From positions 1 through 52,467 of the forward strand of contig NZ_BIFW01000003.1 of assembly GCF_003967595.1 (NCBI RefSeq): 52,467 bases of DNA, read 5' to 3'. The notes beneath the pieces were generated by a model that made no database searches, was not told the origin of the DNA, and was given only the letters and a program-made list of their open reading frames with translations. Shown here in pieces: positions 25,620-33,703 of this stretch (positions are counted from its first letter, which is position 1; each line of letters opens with the position of its first letter). The position numbers and the translations under genes were made by a program. The DNA comes from Companilactobacillus musae. Lineage in GTDB: Bacteria; Bacillota; Bacilli; Lactobacillales; Lactobacillaceae.

Positions 25620-27504
25620 CCCATTCTCCTCCTGTTTCATTAGGATCAAATGGCAAGGAAATATAGAACGTAGATCCCTTACCTTCGGCACTGTTGACCC
25701 AGATTCTACCCTTGTGTTGTTCCACAATTTCTTTCGAAATAGATAGACCTAGACCTGTACCACCTTGTTTTCTAGAACGTGCTTTATCAACACGATAGAA
25801 GCGATCAAAGACTTTCTTGATATCTTTTCTTGGAATACCAAGTCCTTCATCAGAAATACTGATAATAATATGTTTATTAGTTTCCAACAAGCGACAAGTA
25901 ATAACACCACCATCTGGTGAATACTTAATCGCATTATTCATAATATTGTCAATCACTTGGGTCATTTTATCAGTATCAATTTCGACCCAAAGATCTTTGC
26001 TGGTGAAAATTCGTTTAATACGATAATTTTTGACGACTTTCGTATCATCTTCTTTGGCATCAGCTTTTTCCTTTTTCAACATCATATCAAAACGATCCAA
26101 AATATAAGAGAAGAATTCGTTGAAGTTGACTAACTCTTTATCCAATTTAGAACGTCCTTGATCCATACGTGACAAACTCAAAAGATCCTTGATCATTCTA
26201 ATCATACGATCTGTTTCTTCAGCTGTAACGCCCAAGAATTGTGGAGCCAACTTAGGATCTTTCCAAGCACCATTATTCAAAGCATCAATGTAACTACTAA
26301 TACTTGTCAAAGGTGTTCTCAATTCATGAGAAACATTGGAAACAAACTGACGACGCTCACTATCAATCTTTTGTTGTTCAGTAACATCGTGTAAAACACA
26401 AACCATACCACTGATAAAACCACTATTTCTTTGAATTAACGAGAATTCCGCATTTAAAATCAACGAATTATCATCGTTTTCATCATAATCTTCATTTGCA
26501 TCAGCGGTTTCAATAACCATTGGATCAGGACTTTCCAACAAGTCATCAAAGCTCGTTCGATCTTGAATTCCTAAGACATCAACTAGCGGTTGTCCGATAG
26601 TATCGTCTTCATCTCTATCCAAAAACTCTTGAGCCATTTCATTGATAACGGTTATATTACCCAAACGGTTCGTAGCAATAACCCCATCAGACATCTGGGT
26701 CAACACGCTATCTAGCCTTCGCCGCTCAGATTCAGAATTTTCGGTAGCCTCTTCAACCTTAACTGACAAATCATTAACTGCCATAGCAAGTTGTCCCAAT
26801 TCATCAGGTGAGTAAACTCGAACTTGTCCGGAATAATCACCTTCCGCCATTCTGACAGCTTGTTGTTTCATTTCATCAATTGGTCGAGTAATAGCACGAG
26901 AAATGAAAATGGCTATAACTGCCCCTAACAAGCCGGCAACTAGAGAAGCTGTTAAGAAAATCAAAATGATATTGTTGATGCCAGTATAAACTGATTCCAT
27001 ACTAGCTCTAACATAAATTGCACCCACAACTGTACTATTATCAGTAGAAGTTACCGGTACAATTGATTCATACGAACTTCCATTTTCCTTTTGATAATAA
27101 ATCTGGGTGATTTTTTTATCAGTTTTGATACTTTGTTTGATATTATCTTTCAAAGTCTGCGTTCCAACTATGTTACTACCTTCAGAATCTTTCGCCCCCA
27201 CGATGATTCCACTGCGATCAATTACTTGAACATCAGTAATATCAGTACTAACACGTGTATAATCTTGAATTGCATTTCCAATATTTTCACGCGTATGCTG
27301 ATCGTTATCAGTCAAATTTTCTGAAATTTGGTTGATAGTATATGCTGGTACCTGCACAGAATTCTCAAAATTAGTAACATTTTGATCCTCCAATTGCCGC
27401 ACAAAATAGGCCCCAATGATTTCAATTGTGACGATTAAAATTAAAATAAACGATAATCCGATTTTAAAATTAATCGAATGTAAAAAGACAAATCTATTCT
27501 TCAA
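25609..27504 (-). CDS. walK: WalK/VicK essential sensor histidine kinase
   Basis: 631 residues. Two membrane segments (about 13-35 and 178-203) flank an extracellular Cache/PAS-like sensor. Then come HAMP (about 200-253), cytoplasmic PAS (about 262-375) and HisKA with H393 in NVSHELRTPLTS. The ATPase domain shows DNIMNNAIKYSPDGG, DEGLGI, FDRFYRV and GGTGLGLSI. It phosphorylates WalR to control wall hydrolases. It is separated from walR by 138 nt containing a terminator-like hairpin, and coupled to walH by overlap. Confidence 0.96.
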   Translation of the reverse strand: MKNRFVFLHSINFKIGLSFILILIVTIEIIGAYFVRQLEDQNVTNFENSVQVPAYTINQISENLTDNDQHTRENIGNAIQDYTRVSTDITDVQVIDRSGIIVGAKDSEGSNIVGTQTLKDNIKQSIKTDKKITQIYYQKENGSSYESIVPVTSTDNSTVVGAIYVRASMESVYTGINNIILIFLTASLVAGLLGAVIAIFISRAITRPIDEMKQQAVRMAEGDYSGQVRVYSPDELGQLAMAVNDLSVKVEEATENSESERRRLDSVLTQMSDGVIATNRLGNITVINEMAQEFLDRDEDDTIGQPLVDVLGIQDRTSFDDLLESPDPMVIETADANEDYDENDDNSLILNAEFSLIQRNSGFISGMVCVLHDVTEQQKIDSERRQFVSNVSHELRTPLTSISSYIDALNNGAWKDPKLAPQFLGVTAEETDRMIRMIKDLLSLSRMDQGRSKLDKELVNFNEFFSYILDRFDMMLKKEKADAKEDDTKVVKNYRIKRIFTSKDLWVEIDTDKMTQVIDNIMNNAIKYSPDGGVITCRLLETNKHIIISISDEGLGIPRKDIKKVFDRFYRVDKARSRKQGGTGLGLSISKEIVEQHKGRIWVNSAEGKGSTFYISLPFDPNETGGEWDED

Positions 27505-27561
27505 AATATCTCCACCTAAATAATTACAGACTTAATTACATTATACAGCTATGAAGATAAC

Positions 27562-27596
27562 AAAAAAACTGACTCGCTTTCAATAACGAATCAGTT
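27562..27596 (-). terminator. Terminator-like hairpin between walR and walK
   Basis: On the minus strand AACTGAttCG and CGagTCAGTT pair and are followed by seven T. This lies after the walR stop (27643) and before the walK start (27504), so it may uncouple regulator from kinase expression or act as a leaky attenuator. Confidence 0.65.
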
Positions 27597-27642
27597 CTTG
27601 TTGTTTTCTTATTTTATTTTTCAATGATGAAACCGTTTTTAC

Positions 27643-28344
27643 CTATTCATTGTCTGGATCACGTAAGTAATAGCCAACACCACGACGGGTCATTAACCAT
27701 TCTGGTTGACTAGGATTGTTTTCAATTTTTTCACGCAACCGTCTTACAGTAACGTCAACTGTTCTAACATCACCAAAGTAATCATAACCCCATACTGTTT
27801 GGAGTAAATGTTCACGTTTCATCACTTGTCCGATATGTTGTGCTAAATAGTGCAACAATTCAAACTCACGATGAGTTAATTCAATCTCTTTACCATTTTT
27901 AGTTACGGTATAAGCATCGGGGAGAATCGTTAAATCACCAATCTTAATCTCGCTACTCTTAGTATCTTCACTATGAGCATGTGTCTGTGTTCTTAAACGA
28001 GCCTTAACACGAGCAACTAACTCTCGATTAGAGAATGGCTTAGTGACATAATCATCTGCCCCTAGTTCTAGGCCAATAACCTTATCAATTTCGGTATCTT
28101 TAGCCGTCAACATAATAATTGGAGTATCTTTAGTTTTTCTGATAGTTCTTGCTACTTCAAGACCGTCTATAACTGGAAGCATTAAATCAAGTAGAATCAA
28201 ATCAGGATCGTCCTCTTCTACTTTATCCAAAGCCTCTTGTCCATCAAAAGCAGTCATGACTTCGTAGCCTTCATTTTCCAAATTATATTTAACAATATCG
28301 GAAATTGGTTTTTCATCATCTACTACTAGAATTTTTTTAGCCAT
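27643..28344 (-). CDS. walR: WalR/VicR essential response regulator
   Basis: 233 residues: OmpR/PhoB class. The receiver domain has phosphoacceptor D53 (LLDLMLP), T80 and K102 (KPF). The C-terminal winged helix (about 130-230) carries [49 protein letters not shown]. It binds promoters of wall hydrolase genes. AAGGAGAT precedes the ATG. A repeat copy lies 79 nt upstream. Confidence 0.96.
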   Translation of the reverse strand: MAKKILVVDDEKPISDIVKYNLENEGYEVMTAFDGQEALDKVEEDDPDLILLDLMLPVIDGLEVARTIRKTKDTPIIMLTAKDTEIDKVIGLELGADDYVTKPFSNRELVARVKARLRTQTHAHSEDTKSSEIKIGDLTILPDAYTVTKNGKEIELTHREFELLHYLAQHIGQVMKREHLLQTVWGYDYFGDVRTVDVTVRRLREKIENNPSQPEWLMTRRGVGYYLRDPDNE

Positions 28345-28423
28345 ATATATATCTCCTTGACGTGAATATTATACTAGTTATTAGTTATTAAAACAAAAGC
28401 ACCATAAAGCTAACTTAAGGATA

Positions 28424-28528
28424 TCGTCCTCTGCAACAAAGAAAATTGGGCTGGAACGTAGTGGGCACGAATTTGTCACTAAGAAAAATTTCACTACTGA
28501 ACCCATTTTCTTTGTTGCTCCGGACTAA
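28424..28528. repeat. Structured intergenic repeat element, copy C (shortened)
   Basis: Third copy, about 105 nt. The outer arms and the core GGCTGGAACGTAGTGGGCAC match copies A and B, but the first inner hairpin and half of the second are missing. CACTAC and the AACCC/GGGCT continuation of the stem are retained. It lies between walR (minus) and tRNA-Lys (plus). Confidence 0.82.
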
Positions 28529-28674
28529 TGTATTTCCTCTTGATTTTCTCATTTCAATTAAGAAGCTTTAACTAAAAATACTTAGAGTTAAAAGGCAATC
28601 AATATGTAAATCGGCCCCTTTTAAAGCTAAGTAAAATTGATTCAAATTTTTTTGGGTTTTTTTCAAAAAAAAGC

Positions 28675-28704
28675 TTGTCATAAATTTGGAGCTTATGGTA
28701 TGAT
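28675..28704 (+). promoter_or_regulatory. Promoter of tRNA-Lys
   Basis: TTGTCA at about 28675-28680 and TATGAT at 28699-28704, spaced 18 nt, 45 nt upstream of the tRNA. Confidence 0.7.
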
Positions 28705-28749
28705 ATATCTCGTTGGTTGAGAGAGATAAGCAATCAACGCAAGATACAT

Positions 28750-28822
28750 GGGTGGTTAGCTCAGCTGGCAGAGCAACGGACTCTTAATCCGTGGGTCTGG
28801 GGTTCGATCCCCCAACCACCCA
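28750..28822 (+). tRNA. tRNA-Lys (anticodon CTT)
   Basis: A 73-nt cloverleaf. The acceptor stem GGGTGGT/ACCACCC is perfect, the D-arm is TAGCTCAGCTGGCAGAGCA, the anticodon loop is CTCTTAA with CTT, and the T-arm has GGTTCGATCC. The discriminator base is A. CCA is not encoded. A terminator follows. Confidence 0.96.
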
Positions 28823-28837
28823 TAGCAGTTATCGCTT

Positions 28838-28871
28838 AACCGATTATGATTAAATTCATAATCGGTTTTTT
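28838..28871 (+). terminator. Intrinsic terminator of tRNA-Lys
   Basis: A perfect AACCGATTATG/CATAATCGGTT stem with T6. Confidence 0.88.
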
Positions 28872-28914
28872 AGTACCCTTATTTAGCGATCATTTTAACA
28901 TACTAATTCAAATG

Positions 28915-28950
28915 AAAGACCGTTAGTCATTGACTGGCGGTCTTCTTTTT
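28915..28950 (+). terminator. Second downstream terminator-like hairpin
   Basis: AAGACCG and CGGTCTT flank an inner AGTCA/TGACT pairing, followed by a T-rich tail. There is no gene between it and the tRNA terminator, so it may be a backup or the end of an unseen small RNA. Confidence 0.6.
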
Positions 28951-28981
28951 ACAGCTATTTATACTATCATTAATATCCAAC

Positions 28982-29021
28982 TTATTATAGTAATTTGAAT
29001 TTCAGCAAATTACTATAATAA
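28982..29021. repeat. Perfect 16-bp inverted repeat
   Basis: TTATTATAGTAATTTG (28982-28997) and its exact complement CAAATTACTATAATAA (29006-29021) are separated by 8 nt. Very AT-rich. It lies between the tRNA-Lys terminators and the end of the convergent unknown gene. Confidence 0.7.
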
Positions 29022-29056
29022 AAAATAACCGTCTTGAACTTCTACGGTTATTTTTG
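29020..29056. terminator. Bidirectional intrinsic terminator
   Basis: AAAATAACCGT/ACGGTTATTTT stem, with A and T tracts on both sides. It ends the minus-strand unknown gene 11 nt after its stop. Confidence 0.8.
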
Positions 29057-29066
29057 TGATTCATTA

Positions 29067-29729
29067 CTAAGAAGCATCAATGACCCACTTGGGGACACTA
29101 ACATCGTTCCAATCCAAATTTACGTAATCTTTTGAAAATTGATTAATGTACTTAGGTGCAAAGTAATCAATCATTCTGAATCCAGCTTCAGAAATATAAA
29201 TAGATAAGGTATCATCTGTTTTTCTACTGGAAATCAAAGATGTTGCATATAATTTTCTGAATACTTTATTAGTTTCTTCATTCATACCATTGGCCGCTAC
29301 AATTTTAGTTCGTCTATGGCTATGACCACTACGACATTGATAAAAGACCATTCCTTGTTTTTCATCAGAAAAGATGGAGTAAAGATCATCAATTTGAAAA
29401 ACCACGCCATGCTTTTTACTAAACTGAATGACCGATAAAATAAAATAGTCTAAATAATCCAAATTTATCCATGTTAATTTAGGTAAATATTCATCTAAGA
29501 TCTTACCAAGTGGTTTGCTTTTAGAAATAACAAATGTGGGAACTGATAGAAAACCACTATAAGCTTCATGATGACTTATTCTAAAAGTCAAATACTGATC
29601 GATTGAATTCAACAGCGTCACGTAATCTGATTCACTATGTCTGGTACTAGTAAAACATAACATGCGATCTTGTGAATCCAAATGATCAACAATTATTTTG
29701 GCTATACCGATCTCTCTTTCACTTCTCAT
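29067..29729 (-). CDS. Conserved-looking protein of unknown function, 220 aa
   Basis: 220 residues with no signal peptide and no clear membrane segment. I do not recognise a family. Visible features: a hydrophobic strand (RMLCFTST), a segment YLDYFILSVIQFSKKHGVVFQIDDLY, a His/Arg-rich turn GHSHRRTK, and a C-terminal part (NKVFRKLYATSLISSRKTDDTLSIYISEAGFRMIDYF) that could be a winged-helix. The start lies 4 nt after the fthC stop, so the two are translationally linked. Its function may relate to folate metabolism by context only. Confidence 0.6.
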   Translation of the reverse strand: MRSEREIGIAKIIVDHLDSQDRMLCFTSTRHSESDYVTLLNSIDQYLTFRISHHEAYSGFLSVPTFVISKSKPLGKILDEYLPKLTWINLDYLDYFILSVIQFSKKHGVVFQIDDLYSIFSDEKQGMVFYQCRSGHSHRRTKIVAANGMNEETNKVFRKLYATSLISSRKTDDTLSIYISEAGFRMIDYFAPKYINQFSKDYVNLDWNDVSVPKWVIDAS

Positions 29730-29733
29730 TAAC

Positions 29734-30276
29734 CTAATCCATTAAGATCAATTGATCAATTTTGACGTCATGATCTTCTACTTTCCAATCAGCACTATCA
29801 AATTCCATAGTCGATGGCACTAAAGCAACTGTCTTTCCTTGGTATTTGGATAAGAAACGATCATAATATCCACCGCCAAAGCCTACACGATAATTCGAAT
29901 CTTTAGCAAAAGCTAGTCCGGGAACAATCACCAAATCTGGCTCTTGATTAACTAATGCCTCATTATAAGCTGGCTCTGAAAGCCCGAAATCACTTACTAT
30001 TAAATCCTCACGACTAGTAAAAGGTAAAAAAGCCATCTGGCGTTTAGGCATACATTTAGGCAAATAAACCTTCTTACCTTCGGTTAAAGCTGCTTCAACA
30101 ACTATTTCAGTTGGCACTTCAATTGGACTACTGATGGTTGTTGCAATTGTCTTAGCATTTTTCCATGCAGTAGTCGCTTGCAGTTTTTTCAATAATTTTG
30201 CTGCTTCAACTTTAGTAACAGCTCGATTTTCATTTAATTTTTTTATCTGTTGCTGTCTCAATGCTTTCTTTTCTAT
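29734..30276 (-). CDS. fthC: 5-formyltetrahydrofolate cyclo-ligase
   Basis: About 180 residues. It converts 5-formyl-THF to 5,10-methenyl-THF with ATP. Seen: the N-terminal KKALRQQQIKKLN, a PIEVPTE loop, VYLPKC, and the signature VIVPGLAFAKDSNYRVGFGGGYYDRFLSKY near the C-terminus. The start is unusual. A strong GGAGGGG is followed within 6-8 nt only by ATT and ATA codons. The in-frame TTG at 30291 lies upstream of that site and no ATG is near. I place the start at ATA (30276); ATT (30282 or 30279) or TTG (30291) are alternatives. Confidence 0.88.
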   Translation of the reverse strand: MEKKALRQQQIKKLNENRAVTKVEAAKLLKKLQATTAWKNAKTIATTISSPIEVPTEIVVEAALTEGKKVYLPKCMPKRQMAFLPFTSREDLIVSDFGLSEPAYNEALVNQEPDLVIVPGLAFAKDSNYRVGFGGGYYDRFLSKYQGKTVALVPSTMEFDSADWKVEDHDVKIDQLILMD

Positions 30277-30362
30277 AATAATCCCCTCCAAATAATCAAT
30301 GAACTAACTTATAGTTTACCTTTACCTGCGAGTAAATTAAAACTGATAAGCTCCTTTAACAA

Positions 30363-30989
30363 TTATTGGGAATTATTTTTTAAAAGTTCTTTTACACCCG
30401 AAATGGTTTCATTCGTTCCAAACAAAATACCTGATGGTTGTAATACTTTTGTCTGATTTAAAGTACCTAAATAATAAGGTTCAAAACCAAAATCATCAAT
30501 TATCCTAGCTACCCTTTTCAAAGCTGTTTCATTATTACCAGCATAAACAATAGCTCGTTTTTGGTGGGACATTGCGGCTAAATCGTGATATCCCATATGA
30601 TTAAAAGCCTTAATAACTAGACTTTCTGACAGATATTCCTGAACCGACTCCGAAGAAGTTATCTTTTGATCATAATAATCATTTTCTAATCCATCTGTTT
30701 CCCACCAATAATTCATCGAATCTATAACTAATTTTTGGGCAAATAAATGTGAATCAATTTGCTGATACTTACTAAGCGGCAAGGCCAAGATAATAACTTC
30801 AGACTTTTCAATAACATCTTTGGCAATCATTGGATGAGCACCTTTAGCCAAAACTGAAACCGAAAGTTCAATCCGTGCTGGTTCTCTTGATCCCGCAATA
30901 TTTACTTCATAACCAGCGTCAATTCCCAATTTGGCCAAGGTCATCCCTAATTTACCAGCTCCTAAAATTCCTAATACAGGTTTAACCAT
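30363..30989 (-). CDS. NAD(P)-binding oxidoreductase of the F420/NADP-reductase-like family
   Basis: 208 residues. The N-terminal Rossmann motif is GILGAGKLGMTLAKLG (7-22), with AGSREPAR as the cofactor-phosphate loop and VIILALPLSKYQQI typical of the F420-dependent NADP oxidoreductase-like domain. Firmicutes lack F420, so it probably uses NAD(P) with an unknown substrate. It overlaps the LLM-class oxidoreductase gene by 8 nt, so the two act in one operon. Confidence 0.75.
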   Translation of the reverse strand: MVKPVLGILGAGKLGMTLAKLGIDAGYEVNIAGSREPARIELSVSVLAKGAHPMIAKDVIEKSEVIILALPLSKYQQIDSHLFAQKLVIDSMNYWWETDGLENDYYDQKITSSESVQEYLSESLVIKAFNHMGYHDLAAMSHQKRAIVYAGNNETALKRVARIIDDFGFEPYYLGTLNQTKVLQPSGILFGTNETISGVKELLKNNSQ

Positions 30990-32040
30990 GTTGTTTCCTC
31001 AAAATATCTTTAACCAATGGGATCACTTTGGTAGCATACAATTCAATTGTCCTGCGACGATCAGATTCTAACTGACCACCAGTACCATAAACTAAATCAA
31101 ACCGTGAAATGCCCAATTCCGAAATGGTTTGTGCTATTTTTTTAGCTACTGTTTGAACAGAGCCAACATAATAAGCACCTTTAGTAACTTCAAAATCATA
31201 ACGTTCTTTTGTCATAGTCGGCCAACCACGATCTAGTCCTACTTTGTCCATACTCTTTTTAATATATTTCCAACCGATATCATAAGCCTTTTGATCATCA
31301 TCAAGAGTTATAATGCCATGCGAATGTACACCAATTTGACCGACTTTTGTTCGATACTCGGCTGCCGCTTTTTGATAAAGTTCTATATAAGGTTCAAAAC
31401 GACTAGCCTCTCCACTAATAATGGCAAGCATCAATGAATATCCGTAATATGCCGTCCGCAAAACTGATTCTGGAGTACCACCAACACCTATAAAAACTGG
31501 TAATTTGTGCTGTTCAATTCGTGGATAAACTGTAACATCAGTCAACTTTTGAGTATATTTTCCCTCCCAAGATAGTTTATCTTTAGTAATCAATTCATTA
31601 AACAAACCGACTTTTTCTACAAAAAGATCATCATAATTTTTTAAATCATAACCAAATAACGGATATGATTCTGTGAAAGAACCACGTCCTAATATTATTT
31701 GAGCTCGTCCATTAGAAATACCGTCTAGAGTTGCAAATCTTTCATAAACACGAACCGGGTCATCCGAACTCAAAACAGTTACCGCTGTACTTAATTTGAT
31801 ATTTTTAGTTGTACTAGCTAGAGCCCCTAACATTATTTCCGGACTAGAAATAGAATATTCTTCACGATGATGTTCACCGAGAGCAAAGATATCAATCCCT
31901 AGGGAGTCCGCCAAACGACCCTCTTTTAAGATATTTTGGAGTGATTCACGATAAGACATTTTTTGTTCATCACGATCACGATAAGCAACGTCTCCAAATG
32001 TATCTAAACCAAACTCAAGTTTTTCAATATCCACTGTCAT
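30982..32040 (-). CDS. LLM-class (luciferase-like) flavin oxidoreductase
   Basis: 352 residues with the bacterial luciferase-like TIM barrel: GLDTFGD start, RLADSLGIDIFALGEHHREEYSISSPEIMLGALASTTKNIKLSTAVTVLSSDDPVRVYERFATLDGISNGRAQIILGRG, and VFIGVGGTPESV. These match the FMN-binding LLM family that often oxidises small organic compounds. The start follows AGGAAGTGTAATC. It overlaps the next gene by 8 nt and lies 96 nt after the MarR gene. Substrate unknown. Confidence 0.87.
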   Translation of the reverse strand: MTVDIEKLEFGLDTFGDVAYRDRDEQKMSYRESLQNILKEGRLADSLGIDIFALGEHHREEYSISSPEIMLGALASTTKNIKLSTAVTVLSSDDPVRVYERFATLDGISNGRAQIILGRGSFTESYPLFGYDLKNYDDLFVEKVGLFNELITKDKLSWEGKYTQKLTDVTVYPRIEQHKLPVFIGVGGTPESVLRTAYYGYSLMLAIISGEASRFEPYIELYQKAAAEYRTKVGQIGVHSHGIITLDDDQKAYDIGWKYIKKSMDKVGLDRGWPTMTKERYDFEVTKGAYYVGSVQTVAKKIAQTISELGISRFDLVYGTGGQLESDRRRTIELYATKVIPLVKDILRKQHG

Positions 32041-32136
32041 GATTACACTTCCTATTTAATAGGTTCAATTTCTTCAAATTATACAGCATGACATTAACTT
32101 AACCCTATTGATTAACCTTGAGTTTAAAAACAAACT

Positions 32137-32571
32137 TTAGTTAAGTTTCTTCAAGGTGTTTGCTAGATGATTCAAACTATTGATTAAATCTTTCTTCTCA
32201 ATCTCTGACCAGTCTTCTAAAGCTGTACTGATTTCTTTACGACGTGTTTCATTAATAATTTCAGTTACCTTTTGCCCTGTTGAAGAAAGTCTAATCGCAC
32301 GAATTCTAGCGTCCTGTACAGAATCCTGTGTATCGACTAAATCACGCTTTTCCAATTTATCGACTTGGCGGCTGACACTAGAATGACTTTTTCCTAACAT
32401 ATTAGCCAAATCACTAACATTCGTTGGCTGCATTCTGCCAATAGTTACAAATAATTGAAAAGATGTAGCCTCCAAATCTATTCCAGCATCTTGAACAAAT
32501 TTCTTATCTTGATCAGTTCGATTAAAAAACGATACGATGGTAACTAAAACTTTAATTAAATCATTCTCCAT
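32137..32571 (-). CDS. MarR-family transcriptional regulator
   Basis: 144 residues. The winged helix part NVSDLANMLGKSHSSVSRQVDKLEKRDLVDTQDSVQDARIRAIRLSSTGQK holds the recognition helix and the D-x-R wing of MarR. Its first base overlaps the last base of the upstream quinone-oxidoreductase-like gene, so they are co-translated. It probably autoregulates this redox operon. Confidence 0.86.
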   Translation of the reverse strand: MENDLIKVLVTIVSFFNRTDQDKKFVQDAGIDLEATSFQLFVTIGRMQPTNVSDLANMLGKSHSSVSRQVDKLEKRDLVDTQDSVQDARIRAIRLSSTGQKVTEIINETRRKEISTALEDWSEIEKKDLINSLNHLANTLKKLN

Positions 32572-33524
32572 TATTTCACCTCTACTACTGCTCTAGGAGT
32601 TAGTGGTGCTTGCCAGGCATTCTCAATATCATTTAATTCAAATGTCATCGTTGGAATTGTAATTTTTTCATTTGCGGCCCAGTCGAAAACTCCTTTAATA
32701 GCCATAAGTAACTCTGGCATAGAAGCACTTTTCAAACCACTCCCCAATAGTTCTAACTTGGATGAACGTAATAAAGATGATGGAAGATTAATCTCTCTTT
32801 GTCCTGAAGAAGCTCCAATACTAACAAATTTAGTGGTTTTCTTGCTATCTGCTTGTGCCGCTGCTTTCATAATTGCTAAAGCACTATCTCCCCAAAGATA
32901 ATCTAAAACTACATCTACTCCTTCTTCAAAATAAGGTGCTAATTTTGTTACAAAATTATTTTTTCCTTCATCGGTCGTCATATCAAAAGAAATCTGGTCA
33001 TCTGCTTCTAATTTACTTAATTTTTTAGTATTTCGACCTGCAACGATAACACGTTTGGCCCCTAAATGATAGGCAATTTTTACTGCTAAACTACCAGCAC
33101 TACCGGTAGCACCATTAATTAACACAGTTTGACCCGCCACAAAATGAGCTCTACTTTTTAAAGCTACCCAAGAAGACACTCCAGGGTTTGCAATAGCTGC
33201 TGCCGTGACATTATCAATTTCATCAGGTAATGGTATGATCAATTCTTTGTTCACCAAAGTTTGTTCTGCTAAAGAACCAAAAGGAACTTCAGGTGCGACA
33301 AAATAAACTCTTTGATCATTCAAAATTCCTACTCCGTCTGTTCCAGCAACCAATGGGAATTCTTGTGAGGATGAATAATGATTTCCCATAGCTCGCATTT
33401 TAGTGAGGTTACTTAATGCAACTGCCTTAACTTGAACTTTAACTTCATTTTCATTAGTAATTGGTTCCTTAAATTCTGAATAAACTGGATAAGTTCCAGC
33501 TTTTTTTACAATAGCTGCTTTCAT
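32571..33524 (-). CDS. Zinc-independent quinone-oxidoreductase-like MDR family enzyme
   Basis: 317 residues of the medium-chain dehydrogenase/reductase superfamily. The N-terminal GroES-like domain contains FPLVAGTDGVG, and the Rossmann part has VLINGATGSAGSLAVKIAYHLGAKRVIVAGRN (about 150-180), typical of NADPH:quinone reductases (Qor). Catalytic zinc Cys/His ligands are not seen, which fits the zinc-free branch. It leads a group of redox genes with MarR, LLM and NAD(P)-binding genes. Substrate unknown. Confidence 0.82.
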   Translation of the reverse strand: MKAAIVKKAGTYPVYSEFKEPITNENEVKVQVKAVALSNLTKMRAMGNHYSSSQEFPLVAGTDGVGILNDQRVYFVAPEVPFGSLAEQTLVNKELIIPLPDEIDNVTAAAIANPGVSSWVALKSRAHFVAGQTVLINGATGSAGSLAVKIAYHLGAKRVIVAGRNTKKLSKLEADDQISFDMTTDEGKNNFVTKLAPYFEEGVDVVLDYLWGDSALAIMKAAAQADSKKTTKFVSIGASSGQREINLPSSLLRSSKLELLGSGLKSASMPELLMAIKGVFDWAANEKITIPTMTFELNDIENAWQAPLTPRAVVEVK

Positions 33525-33641
33525 AATTAATTCCTTCTTTATAATAAGTAATTTATTTTAAATTAATACGTGCACTTTGCACTCAATTAAAATAACATCA
33601 TTAGGTGCGTTTTGCAAATATTATTTATGGTTCTTCGTCCT

Positions 33642-33703
33642 AAAAAAGAACCTATCAACTATGACCTACGATTGTATGGACATAACTGACAGGTTCTTTT
33701 TTT
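33642..33703 (-). terminator. Long intrinsic terminator of the antiporter gene
   Basis: AAGAACCTaTCA and TGAcAGGTTCTT form the base stem, flanked by A6 and T7. On the minus strand its left arm begins at the antiporter stop codon. Confidence 0.8.
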
